A stretch of DNA of 20,882 bases from JACDDK01 sp035689095 (lineage in GTDB: Bacteria > Actinomycetota > Rubrobacteria > Rubrobacterales > Rubrobacteraceae), in NCBI GenBank assembly GCA_035689095.1, contig DASSMB010000077.1, forward strand, positions 1 to 20,882, read 5' to 3'. The number at the start of each line of letters is the position of its first letter. Positions within the stretch are counted from its first letter, which is position 1. Position numbers and translations under genes: made by a program. Under the pieces are notes generated by a model. It saw only the letters and a list, made by a program, of their open reading frames with translations, was not told the DNA's origin and searched no databases. This document shows positions 1 through 7,565 of the stretch, one piece after another.

Positions 1-1
1 G

Positions 2-547
2 CTCGAGCTGCTCGCCGACGTTGCGCTCTCGCACGCGCGTGCGGGTGCTGACGTGGTCGCGCCGAGCGACATGATGGACGGGCGCATCGGTGCGATCCGC
101 GCGCAGCTCGATGCCGAGCACTGCGAGCACGTGTCGATCATGAGCTACAGCGCCAAGTACGCGAGCGCCTACTACGGGCCCTTCCGCGAGGCGGCCGGCT
201 CGACGCCACAGTTCGGCGACCGCCGCGCCTACCAGATGGACCCCGCCAATGCCCGCGAGGCCCTCGTCGAGACGGTCCTGGATATCGAGGAGGGCGCTGA
301 CATAGTGATGGTCAAGCCCGCGCTCCCGTACCTGGACGTCCTGCGCCGCGTGCGCGAGATGACCAACCTGCCCGTCGCCGCCTACAACGTGAGCGGCGAG
401 TACGCGATGATGAAGGCCGCCGTCCAGAACGGCTGGCTGGACGAGGAGCGGGCCGTCATGGAGGCGCTGACCGGCATAAAGCGCGCCGGAGCCGACATAA
501 TCATCAGCTACCACGCGCCGGACGTGGCGAGTTGGTTGGGTGAATAG
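2..547 (+). CDS. hemB: Delta-aminolevulinic acid dehydratase (porphobilinogen synthase), 3' part
   Basis: This is the C-terminal half of HemB, which condenses two 5-aminolevulinate molecules into porphobilinogen in the cytoplasm (tetrapyrrole synthesis). The reading frame is open from the window edge, so the start lies outside. Both active-site lysine motifs are visible: SYSAKYAS (first Schiff-base lysine, equivalent to E. coli K194) and MVKPALPYLD (second lysine, equivalent to K246). They are followed by the family signature YNVSGEYAM. The carboxyl end is complete and stops at 547. In many bacteria hemL follows directly; here a nuclease-like gene starts 17 bases after the stop. The family call is from recalled conserved motifs and is secure. 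Confidence 0.96.
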   Translation, partial: LELLADVALSHARAGADVVAPSDMMDGRIGAIRAQLDAEHCEHVSIMSYSAKYASAYYGPFREAAGSTPQFGDRRAYQMDPANAREALVETVLDIEEGADIVMVKPALPYLDVLRRVREMTNLPVAAYNVSGEYAMMKAAVQNGWLDEERAVMEALTGIKRAGADIIISYHAPDVASWLGE

Positions 548-564
548 TCGGCGGGGGGAGGTTT

Positions 565-1710
565 GTGACTCGTAAGGTAATGGTCTGGCGGGAGGATGGG
601 AGTCGTCCCGTTCTGACGGAGGTGCTTGCCGACGACGAATTTCAGCTTCAAGAAATCGTGAAGGACACGCCGGATCTCTTGCCGGTGGACGAGTTTGGCA
701 TGACCGGTCCGCTGATGATTGTCGGGCGTGAGACAACGCTTCCGTCGGGGTCGGTTGACCTCATTGGAGTTTCTCGGGATGGAGAACTTCTCCTCATCGA
801 GTTCAAAACCGGGCCTCAAAATTCCGACTTTCGTCATGTACTGGCCCAACTTTTGGATTATGGTTCTGATCTCTGGCGAATGTCGTACGAGGAGTTTGAG
901 AGTACGGTAGCCAGACGCTTCTTTTCCGGCGACCATTGCCGGGATGCGCGGCTTCGAGGAAAGGCTTCAATTATAGATGCGGCCCTCGAAATTTGGCCCG
1001 ATTTGTCGGATGAGGAAACAGCATCTCTTCGTGAGAGGCTCTCACAGCAACTTGAAAGCGGTGAGTTCCACTACGTCGTAGTCGCTCAGAGATTCAGAGA
1101 TACGATGGAACGAACCGTCGAATATTTGAACTCTACGATGCGAGGCGCCAGATTTTATGCCGTTGAGTTGGTGCGATTCTCTGCAGGGAATCTTTCGGCA
1201 TTCGAATCCCGGACTGTATTGAAACCTGAAAGTCATGGTTCCGGTTCGACTCAACGAACCCGCACGAGCGAGACTTCACGGACGCGAACGAACGAAATTC
1301 AGTTCCTAGAGAGGGTCGAAGACGACGCATACCGCGAAACACTCCGGGATCTTTTGGACGTATGCCACGGACTAGGCTTGCAATTTTCGTGGGGGCCGGC
1401 CGGAACCTCGATCCGGATGACTTCTCTGGATCGCCCGAGGCCGTTATCCATAGCGTGGCTCTTTCCTCCCGGTGTCTCCGGCTGGATGGGCTTGACAGAC
1501 CTCACGCTCGGACATAGTGAGAATCAAGAAGATGTACCTCAAGCGGTGCAGAATTACGTTGACCGCGTATCAAAGTTGCCAGGTGTCGAAGTTGCCAAAC
1601 CTAAGTGGCTCAGCGGCTATCGCCTCGGCCCCGAGACGGCGATACAAAACCATCATCAGATAGTCGAAATACTCGCTGAGCTTGTCAGCCAGTCCGGCGA
1701 AGAAACGTAG
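565..1710 (+). CDS. PD-(D/E)XK nuclease-like protein, probable recent insertion
   Basis: This is a 381-residue protein with a RecB-like nuclease core near the N-terminus. Asp65 (in GSVDLIGV), Glu79 and Lys81 (in LLIEFKTG) form the D-Xn-E-X-K triad. Gln95 and Tyr99 (in QLLDY) form the QxxxY motif typical of RecB-family nucleases. After about residue 215 a Ser/Thr/Arg-rich linker leads to an alpha/beta C-terminal domain that I do not recognise. The GTG start is chosen because a strong ribosome site (GGGGGGAGG, about 552-560) ends four bases before it. Base composition is clearly lower in GC than the neighbours (28 of 60 bases in 781-840), with many AAA, ATT and TTT codons, which suggests transfer into the hemB-hemL interval. 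Nuclease function is inferred from motifs. A defence or DNA-repair role is possible, but nothing nearby confirms it. Confidence 0.75.
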   Translation: MTRKVMVWREDGSRPVLTEVLADDEFQLQEIVKDTPDLLPVDEFGMTGPLMIVGRETTLPSGSVDLIGVSRDGELLLIEFKTGPQNSDFRHVLAQLLDYGSDLWRMSYEEFESTVARRFFSGDHCRDARLRGKASIIDAALEIWPDLSDEETASLRERLSQQLESGEFHYVVVAQRFRDTMERTVEYLNSTMRGARFYAVELVRFSAGNLSAFESRTVLKPESHGSGSTQRTRTSETSRTRTNEIQFLERVEDDAYRETLRDLLDVCHGLGLQFSWGPAGTSIRMTSLDRPRPLSIAWLFPPGVSGWMGLTDLTLGHSENQEDVPQAVQNYVDRVSKLPGVEVAKPKWLSGYRLGPETAIQNHHQIVEILAELVSQSGEET

Positions 1711-1788
1711 CGAGTGCGAGCGAACACGAACGTCGAACGACCATTGCAGTAAACTTTTCGCTACCTTTTCCGAAGGGAGTCCGTACCC

Positions 1789-3108
1789 TTGCAATATAGT
1801 GACTCAGACGCAAGAATCACGATCTCAATGGACCGCTCGGCCCGCCTGATGGAGCGGGCGGTACAGAGGATGCCCGGCGGCGTGAACAGCCCGGTCCGCG
1901 CGTTCCGCTCGGTCGGCGGCGACCCGCTGTTCATGGAACGCGGCGAGGGCTCGCGCATCTTCGACGTGGACGGCAACTCCTGCGTGGACTACGTAATGAG
2001 CTACGGTCCACTCGTTATGGGCCACGCCCACCCGGAAACCATAGAAGCCATCGAGCGCACCGCCAGGAAAGGTACGACATTCGGTGCCCCGACGGAGCTG
2101 GAAGTCGAGCTGGCGGAACTGGTCTGCGAGTCTGTGCCGTCCGTAGAGATGGTCAGAATGACCAACTCCGGGACAGAGGCGACGATGAGCGCCATAAGGC
2201 TCGCGCGCGGGTACACGGGGCGCGAGAAGATCCTGAAGTTCGACGGCAACTACCACGGCCACGGCGACGCCCTGCTAGTCGCTGCTGGATCGGGCGTCGC
2301 CACCCTCGGCCTCCCGGACAGCCCCGGCGTTACGAAGGGGGCCGCGAAGGACACCGCCGTCCTGCCGTACAACGACCTGGAGGCCGTCAGAGAACTCTTC
2401 GAGCGTGAGGGCGAGGAGTTCGCCGCCGCGATCCTGGAGCCGGTCGCCGGCAACATGGGATGCGTGCCGCCCGCCGAAGGCTACCTCGAAGGGCTGCGCG
2501 AGCTTACCGCCGAATACGGCGTCGTCCTCATCTTCGACGAGGTGATGACAGGGTTCCGGCTCGCGCGTGGCGGCGCGCAGGAGAGGTTTGGGGTGACGCC
2601 GGACCTGACGACGCTCGGCAAGATCATCGGCGGCGGCCTCCCTGTCGGGGCGTACGGCGGGAAGCGGGAGATCATGGACCTCATCGCGCCCTCCGGGCCG
2701 GTCTACCAGGCGGGCACGCTCTCCGGCAACCCGCTGGCGATGGCCGCCGGCCTCACCACACTTCGCGCCACCGCCGAGCCGGACTTCTACGAGCGGTTGG
2801 AGCAGAGCGGGGAGCGCTGGAGACAGGGGATGAACGAGGCTGCATCATCAGGTGGAGTGCCGTTCACGATAAACCAGGTCGGCTCGATGGTGAGCATCTT
2901 CTTCACCGGGGGTCCGGTCACGGATTTCGAGACGGCGGCGCGGTCGGATATAGAGGCGTTCAAGGACTTCTTCTGGCACATGCTCTCGCGTGGGATCTAC
3001 CTGGCTCCGAGCCAGTACGAGGCGGGCTTTATCTCCACCGCCCACACTGAGGAGGATCTGAATCGGACCTTCGAGGCCGCGGGCGAGTGGTTCGCGGGAC
3101 GCGGCTAG
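1789..3108 (+). CDS. hemL: Glutamate-1-semialdehyde 2,1-aminomutase
   Basis: This PLP enzyme converts glutamate-1-semialdehyde to 5-aminolevulinate in the C5 route, two steps before HemB. PGGVNSPVRAF near the start, NSGTEA, DEVMTGFR (Asp250 for the PLP ring nitrogen) and TLGKIIGGG (Lys278, Schiff base) are all present. The TTG at 1789 is preceded at nine bases by GGGAG (1775-1779) and gives 439 residues. The ATG at 1828 would give 426 residues and put the PLP lysine at 265, the E. coli length and numbering, but I see no ribosome site before it. The 78 bases upstream are AT-richer than the gene and belong with the inserted nuclease segment. The product is certain; the start is open between these two. 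Confidence 0.96.
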   Translation: MQYSDSDARITISMDRSARLMERAVQRMPGGVNSPVRAFRSVGGDPLFMERGEGSRIFDVDGNSCVDYVMSYGPLVMGHAHPETIEAIERTARKGTTFGAPTELEVELAELVCESVPSVEMVRMTNSGTEATMSAIRLARGYTGREKILKFDGNYHGHGDALLVAAGSGVATLGLPDSPGVTKGAAKDTAVLPYNDLEAVRELFEREGEEFAAAILEPVAGNMGCVPPAEGYLEGLRELTAEYGVVLIFDEVMTGFRLARGGAQERFGVTPDLTTLGKIIGGGLPVGAYGGKREIMDLIAPSGPVYQAGTLSGNPLAMAAGLTTLRATAEPDFYERLEQSGERWRQGMNEAASSGGVPFTINQVGSMVSIFFTGGPVTDFETAARSDIEAFKDFFWHMLSRGIYLAPSQYEAGFISTAHTEEDLNRTFEAAGEWFAGRG

Positions 3109-3543
3109 ATGGAGCGCGCGGCTCGCCGAACCCCGGAGGTCTCGCTGGAAGAGGTCTTCCGCCGGGCTTCCCGGGGAGTACCGGATGAGGAAGAACGGGC
3201 CGCCGTGGTTGCGGAGGCGCTCGGATATTTGCAGCGCGGCTTCGATTCTCATTACGCCTCTGGTGAGAGAGCTACGGATGATGAGATTCTGGTCGGCGAC
3301 AATGCCTACGCCTGGGCGGTGGAGACTATCTCGCGCCTGGACGAGCCGGAGTTCGTGGCGGTCGCGAGCCGTATGATCCGGGACGGCGCGGGCCGCGTCT
3401 CTGCGGGCGGTGGCGTGGACCTGGAGCTCTGGACGCCGCACCTGGCTGACCTGCTCCGGATCATCTCCGGCGAAGACCCGGAGCGTTCCAGAGAGAGGAT
3501 CACGGCCGCCGCCGGGGAGGTGGCCGGTGAACGGAGCGCGTAA
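3109..3543 (+). CDS. Small conserved-looking protein between hemL and menG, function unknown
   Basis: This is a 144-residue, charged, probably all-helical protein. No signal peptide, membrane segment or cysteine pair is visible. The ATG directly abuts the hemL stop codon, and its last 17 bases overlap the menG start, so translation is likely coupled on both sides. The central stretch DDEILVGDNAYAWAVETI looks ordered, and the C-terminal third is rich in Arg and Glu. High GC and third-position bias match the neighbours, which supports a real gene. I do not recognise the family and assign no function; a role with haem or quinone synthesis would be a guess from position only. Confidence 0.7.
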   Translation: MERAARRTPEVSLEEVFRRASRGVPDEEERAAVVAEALGYLQRGFDSHYASGERATDDEILVGDNAYAWAVETISRLDEPEFVAVASRMIRDGAGRVSAGGGVDLELWTPHLADLLRIISGEDPERSRERITAAAGEVAGERSA

Positions 3544-4270
3544 GGGACCATCACCCGCCGGAAAACTTCCATCCGGAACGGAACGGGCGCGGCTCGTACA
3601 GGAGATGTTCGACCGTATAGCGGGCCGCTACGAGCTGCTCAACACCGTAATGACCGCCGGGCTGAACCGTATATGGAACAGGAAAGTCCTCGCGGCGACC
3701 GGCCTGCGCCCCGGCGACCGCGCCCTGGACCTGGCCTGTGGCACGGGCAGCCTGACCCGCGACCTTGCCCGCCGCGTCGGACCCGAGGGCTCTGTCCTCG
3801 GCGTGGACTTCTCGCGCGAGATGCTCCGGGCCGCCGAACGCCGGCCGCTCCCGAACATCGAGTACCAGCTCGGAGACGCCACGAGGCTCGACGGCGTCCC
3901 GTCAGAAGCATTCGACGCGGCGACGATCGCCTACGGGGCGAGGAACATCCCGGACCTCGATGCGCTGTTCGCGGAGATGGCCCGGTGCGTGAGGCCGGGC
4001 GGAGCGGTCGTCTGCCTGGAGATAGCCCGGCCGGCGGGGAGGATAGCCTCCGCGTTCTACGGGTTGTGGTTCGATAAGGTAGTGCCGCGGCTGGGGGCGA
4101 GGATCTCCGGTGATGCCTGGGCTTACTCGTATCTGCCGGAATCGGTGAAAGAGTTCGTGGCGCCAGACGAGTTAGCTGTCATAATGAGACGTAATGGATT
4201 ACAAAGCGTTACATGGAGCCGGCTCGCGGGCGGTATCATCACCCTCCACCGTGGATTCCGGCGTGCATAG
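3527..4270 (+). CDS. menG: Demethylmenaquinone methyltransferase (UbiE/MenG family)
   Basis: This enzyme methylates demethylmenaquinone with S-adenosylmethionine in the last step of menaquinone synthesis. Starting at GTG 3527 it has 247 residues. The frame is open further upstream, but GGGGAGG at 3514-3520 lies six bases before this GTG and decides the start. Family marks are RYELLNTVMTAGLNRIW (residues about 34-50), the SAM-binding motif I LDLACGTGS (67-75), VDFS, and YGARNIPD (136-143), the counterpart of FGLRNV in other UbiE proteins. The gene overlaps the unknown gene before it by 17 bases and the prenyl synthase after it by 8. Because menA is nearby and no ubiquinone gene is seen, I read it as MenG rather than UbiE. 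Confidence 0.92.
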   Translation: MNGARKGPSPAGKLPSGTERARLVQEMFDRIAGRYELLNTVMTAGLNRIWNRKVLAATGLRPGDRALDLACGTGSLTRDLARRVGPEGSVLGVDFSREMLRAAERRPLPNIEYQLGDATRLDGVPSEAFDAATIAYGARNIPDLDALFAEMARCVRPGGAVVCLEIARPAGRIASAFYGLWFDKVVPRLGARISGDAWAYSYLPESVKEFVAPDELAVIMRRNGLQSVTWSRLAGGIITLHRGFRRA

Positions 4271-5252
4271 CTTCGAGCAGAGTGCCAGCGACCTGACCCG
4301 CGCGCTGCCGGATGCAGCTTTCGAGGTGTGGCAGGAAGTTGAGGACCGGCTCGTCGTGGTTGGGGAGCGCGCCCCGGCGGCGTTGGCGCAGCCGGCGCTC
4401 GAATCGCTGACCTCCGGGGGGAAGAGGCTCCGGCCGCTGCTGCTCATTTTGAGCGCGAGGCTGGGCGAGCCAAATAGGGAGTCGCTGCTACGGGCTTCGA
4501 CGGCGATCGAGGTGCTGCACACGGCGACGCTCATCCACGACGACATAGTGGACCGGGCGGAGTCCCGGCGCGGGCAGCCGACGACCGTGGCGGCGTATGG
4601 AAGAGAGATCGCGATAGCCACCGGAGACTACCTCTTCGCGGAGTCGTTCTCGGAGCTGGCCGGGATCGGGGACCCCAGGCTCGTCCGGGCGTTCTCCGAG
4701 GCGGCCGAGGGGCTGGCGGCGGGGGAGCTTGAGCAGTACCGGGCGAGTGGCGCTCCGGTGGAGCTTGAGGCTTACCTGGACCACATCAGGAAGAAGACCG
4801 CCGGACTTTTCAAGGCGGCCTGCGTGGCGGGAGGTACGCTTGGTGGCCTCTCCCTGCGCCAGATAGATGCTCTGGCGACCTACGGCAACGCGCTGGGCAT
4901 AGCGTTCCAGATGTCGGACGACGTGATGGACCTCGTGGGCAAGCCGGGCCTTATGGGCAAGGGCATCGGTACGGACCTCGCGGAAGGGACGGTTACGCTG
5001 CCGGTCATCTTCGCGCTGCAGGAGGGGGATGCGGAGAAGATCCGGGAGGTGCTCGCCGATCCGCACCCGTCGCCGGACCTGCTGGAGGCCGGGATCGAAG
5101 CCGTGCTCGCCACCGACGCCATTGAGAAGACCGAGGCGTGGGCGCGCGGCGAGATAGACGCCGCCGTGGACGACCTGAGTATCCTGCCGGACACGGCGGA
5201 GCGCGCGATCCTGGAGGCCGTGGCGGCGGAGGTCGTCGGAAGAGATGCCTGA
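4263..5252 (+). CDS. Long-chain polyprenyl diphosphate synthase
   Basis: This is a trans-isoprenyl diphosphate synthase that adds isopentenyl diphosphate units to build the quinone side chain. The first aspartate motif DDIVD is at residues 93-97 and the second DDVMD at 219-223. GGKRLRP precedes the first, and FQMSDD precedes the second. Small residues (Thr, Ala) four and five positions before the first motif fit a long product rather than C15 or C20. GTG 4263 overlaps the menG stop by 8 bases and gives 329 residues, normal for the family. An ATG at 4194 would add 23 residues and overlap menG by 77 bases. It sits between menG and another possible quinone gene, so menaquinone is the likely destination. 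Exact chain length cannot be read from sequence. Confidence 0.9.
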   Translation: MHSFEQSASDLTRALPDAAFEVWQEVEDRLVVVGERAPAALAQPALESLTSGGKRLRPLLLILSARLGEPNRESLLRASTAIEVLHTATLIHDDIVDRAESRRGQPTTVAAYGREIAIATGDYLFAESFSELAGIGDPRLVRAFSEAAEGLAAGELEQYRASGAPVELEAYLDHIRKKTAGLFKAACVAGGTLGGLSLRQIDALATYGNALGIAFQMSDDVMDLVGKPGLMGKGIGTDLAEGTVTLPVIFALQEGDAEKIREVLADPHPSPDLLEAGIEAVLATDAIEKTEAWARGEIDAAVDDLSILPDTAERAILEAVAAEVVGRDA

Positions 5253-6486
5253 GAAATCAGTGATATTCGCCGCCGACACCGTGTTCCCGGTCTCCGCTCC
5301 CGCTGTCAGGAACGGGGCGGCCCTGGTGGCTCCCGACGGCCGCATCGGCGCAGTTGGGACGCTCGAAGACCTGCGACGCGCGGAGCCGGATGCGGAGGTC
5401 CGGGAGTTTCCGGGGTGTGTGATCTTGCCGGGCGCCGTGAACGCGCACGCGCACCTGGGTTTCCGTCGCAAGGACGCGCCGGAGGGTGGCACGTTCGCGG
5501 GCTGGCTCGGGCGGCTAATAGAAAAGCTGCCGGAGAAGGAGGCGTGGACGGCGGAGGCCGCGCGGGACTCGGCGCGCGAGGCGATAGAGGCCGGGACGAC
5601 GTTCATGGCAGAGTCATCACCCTACGGTGAATGCCTGCCGCAGCTCGCGGAGAGCGGGATGGCGGGCGCCGTCTACGCGGAGTTCTTCCCCGGCGACTTC
5701 GATGGGGCGGGTTCCGAGGAGATCGTGGATTCCATCATTGGAAAAGTGAAGGATCTCGGAGAAGGTCTGCCGGAGCGCGTTGCGGCGCGGGTCAGCGTCC
5801 ATTCGCCGTACACGGTTGACCCGGAGTCCTCGCGGCTCGCGGCGCACCGGACGCGGGAGATGGGCTGGCGGCTGGCGATACACCTCTCCGAGAGCCCGGA
5901 GGAGGTGGAGTTCGTCCGGGACGGCACGGGCGGGCTCGCGGATATCTTCGGGAAGAACGAGTGGGGCGGCAGGGGCGTCTCGCCGGTCCGGTACGCCGAG
6001 GAGATAGACCTTCTCGCGCCCCTGACGATAGCCGCGCACCTCGCCACGGGCGTCTCGGACGACGACATCGAGGTCCTTAGCCGCAGCGGGGTCGCCGCGG
6101 CCCACTGCCCGCGCTCCAACGATTTCCTCGGATGCGAGGTCTCGCGGGTATCGGAGATGATGCGCCACGGCGTCCGGGTCGGGATGGGCACCGACGGGCT
6201 GTGGAGCAGCCCGAGCATGAACCTCTTCGAGGAGACGCTCTTCGCCGTGAGGCTGCACGGCTTCGACGGGGCCACGGGGCTCCGGCTCGCCTCCCTCGAA
6301 GGGGCGCGGGCCCTCGGCATCGAGCACGAGACCGGGAGCATCGAGGCCGGGAAGTGGGCGGACCTCGCGGTGGTGGAGGCCGGGCCTGGCGGGAACGACC
6401 CGGAGCGGGACGTTCTCGAGTCGGCGGCCGGTGGGGGCGTCGCGGCCACTGTTGCTGGCGGCAACCTGATATACAATCGGGTCTGA
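5245..6486 (+). CDS. Amidohydrolase, candidate aminodeoxyfutalosine deaminase or related SAH/MTA-type deaminase
   Basis: This is a 413-residue metal-dependent hydrolase of the cytosine-deaminase/TrzN branch of the amidohydrolase superfamily. Metal and catalytic residues are visible in order: NAHAH (His68, His70), HLSES (His213), AAHLATG (His265) and GTDGLWSS (Asp317). HCPRSND (287-293) is the usual motif before the last strand. The start ATG overlaps the prenyl synthase stop by 8 bases, so the gene belongs to the menG operon. That context, and the known use of this branch to deaminate 6-amino-6-deoxyfutalosine in menaquinone synthesis, makes that substrate the leading guess. S-adenosylhomocysteine, methylthioadenosine or another purine-like compound remains possible. 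The fold is sure; the substrate is not. Confidence 0.75.
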   Translation: MPEKSVIFAADTVFPVSAPAVRNGAALVAPDGRIGAVGTLEDLRRAEPDAEVREFPGCVILPGAVNAHAHLGFRRKDAPEGGTFAGWLGRLIEKLPEKEAWTAEAARDSAREAIEAGTTFMAESSPYGECLPQLAESGMAGAVYAEFFPGDFDGAGSEEIVDSIIGKVKDLGEGLPERVAARVSVHSPYTVDPESSRLAAHRTREMGWRLAIHLSESPEEVEFVRDGTGGLADIFGKNEWGGRGVSPVRYAEEIDLLAPLTIAAHLATGVSDDDIEVLSRSGVAAAHCPRSNDFLGCEVSRVSEMMRHGVRVGMGTDGLWSSPSMNLFEETLFAVRLHGFDGATGLRLASLEGARALGIEHETGSIEAGKWADLAVVEAGPGGNDPERDVLESAAGGGVAATVAGGNLIYNRV

Positions 6487-6515
6487 GTCCAAGACCCGGA
6501 GGAACTTATCCCGCC

Positions 6516-7160
6516 ATGATGATGAACCGCGACAGGCTAGGCTTCTGGACGAAAGTCTTTGCCATCGGGCTCGCGGCCGTGTTCTTGCTGTCGTTTATCT
6601 TCATGGGCGTGGGGACGAACATTAACTACAACCTGTTCGACCTGTTCGGCGGTAACAAGAACGCCAAGCAGGGCGGACAGACCGTCTCGGCGCAGGAGCA
6701 GATCCGGCAGGCCGAAAAACAGGTCGAGAAGAATCCGAAGGACCCGCAGGCGGTGCAGACGCTCGCGGCCCTCTACTATCAGAACAACCGGCCGGACGAC
6801 GCCACGAAGGTGCTCGAAAAGGGCCGTAAGGACATGCCGAAGAACGCGGATATAGCGAATACGCTCGGTTCGGTCTACGCGCAGCAGGCCCAGGCGGCGT
6901 CGGATAAAGAGAAAGAGAAGCTCTTCGCGAAGGCCGGCGACTCCTTCGCGGACGCGACGAAGCTGGAGCCCAAGAGCGCGGACTCCTACTACTTCGCCGG
7001 GCAGGCCTACGATCAGGCCGGCGACTCCGCGAAAGCTATTGAGTACTACAACGGGTATCTGGACCGGGCGCCGAAGGGAGATCAGGCGAAAGCCGTGAAG
7101 GACCGTATCTCGCAGATCCTGAAGGGCGAAAATACCACCGGAGCGTCTGGCGGAGGCTAG
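6516..7160 (+). CDS. Membrane-anchored TPR protein
   Basis: This is a 214-residue protein with a short basic N-terminus, one hydrophobic segment (about residues 14-33, FAIGLAAVFLLSFIFMG) and an outside region made of roughly three tetratricopeptide units (about 76-109, 110-151 and 155-188). The marks are ALYYQNNRPDDA, GSVYAQQAQ and YFAGQAYDQAGD. The hydrophobic segment is followed by no clear cleavage site, so it is more likely an anchor than a signal peptide. Three ATG codons stand in a row at 6516-6524; GGAGG at 6498-6502 is 13 bases before the first. The open frame continues upstream into the preceding gene, but that part is its shadow. TPR domains bind other proteins; the partner is not known. 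It lies just before tatA, though a separate promoter probably serves tatA. Confidence 0.85.
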   Translation: MMMNRDRLGFWTKVFAIGLAAVFLLSFIFMGVGTNINYNLFDLFGGNKNAKQGGQTVSAQEQIRQAEKQVEKNPKDPQAVQTLAALYYQNNRPDDATKVLEKGRKDMPKNADIANTLGSVYAQQAQAASDKEKEKLFAKAGDSFADATKLEPKSADSYYFAGQAYDQAGDSAKAIEYYNGYLDRAPKGDQAKAVKDRISQILKGENTTGASGGG

Positions 7161-7190
7161 AGAAATGATCCGCCGCGCCACTTCAGGTCG

Positions 7191-7196
7191 TATAAT
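7191..7196 (+). promoter_or_regulatory. Candidate -10 element for the tat operon
   Basis: A perfect TATAAT lies in the 77-base gap before tatA, 41 bases before its ATG. Transcription starting about seven bases downstream would leave a leader of about 35 bases that holds the strong AGGAGGAGAG ribosome site (7227-7236). The -35 position (about 7168-7173) has no good match, so the call rests on the -10 hexamer and location. Confidence 0.4.
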
Positions 7197-7237
7197 GTCC
7201 GAAGTGGTTCTGAGTAAGTACCGTTAGGAGGAGAGAG

Positions 7238-7540
7238 ATGTTCGGATCACTAGGACCGACGGAGCTTATTATCGCCCTCGTCATCATCCTTTTGCTCTTC
7301 GGAGCGAAGAAGGTTCCGGAGCTTGCCCGCGGACTCGGTAGCGGCGTGAAGGAGTTTAGAGCCGGCACCCGCGAGGGCGAGGTGAAGGACAAGGAGAAAG
7401 AGAAGGACGAGGAACTGGCCGCCGCCGAGAGCAAGACCGATAAGACCGGCGAGGCGCACGACCCGCACCTGGAAGAGGACGCCGAGAGGCCCCGAGATGT
7501 CACTGCCGAGGCCGACCGGGCCGAGCAGAAGCAGCGCTAG
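7238..7540 (+). CDS. tatA: Twin-arginine translocase subunit TatA
   Basis: TatA oligomers form the variable pore or membrane-thinning element through which folded proteins with twin-arginine signals cross the cytoplasmic membrane. The 100-residue protein has the classic layout: a short N-terminus (FGSLGPTE), one membrane helix (about 9-21, LIIALVIILLLFG), the hinge FGAKKVPEL, an amphipathic helix (to about 43), and a highly charged, acidic tail. The ATG follows an excellent ribosome site. tatC is next. No separate TatB is visible, so this TatA may serve both roles, as in minimal TatAC systems. Confidence 0.95.
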   Translation: MFGSLGPTELIIALVIILLLFGAKKVPELARGLGSGVKEFRAGTREGEVKDKEKEKDEELAAAESKTDKTGEAHDPHLEEDAERPRDVTAEADRAEQKQR

Positions 7541-7565
7541 AAACCGCGAAGATTCTCTAACCTAG

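Noticed and set aside
1251..1300. Short CGAACG/CGAGCG-rich repeats in the nuclease linker, considered as a CRISPR or recombination site
   Set aside because: Units are irregular and only a few bases long; they code for the Ser/Thr/Arg linker.
4488..5606. Minus-strand open frame of 372 codons opposite the prenyl synthase and amidohydrolase
   Set aside because: Both plus-strand genes have full catalytic motifs; the antisense product has no motif and a skewed Arg/Ala composition.
6132..6515. Upstream extension of the TPR frame through the amidohydrolase gene
   Set aside because: This part is Arg/Gly-rich shadow of the amidohydrolase; the TPR protein starts at the ATG cluster 6516 next to a ribosome site and a membrane anchor.
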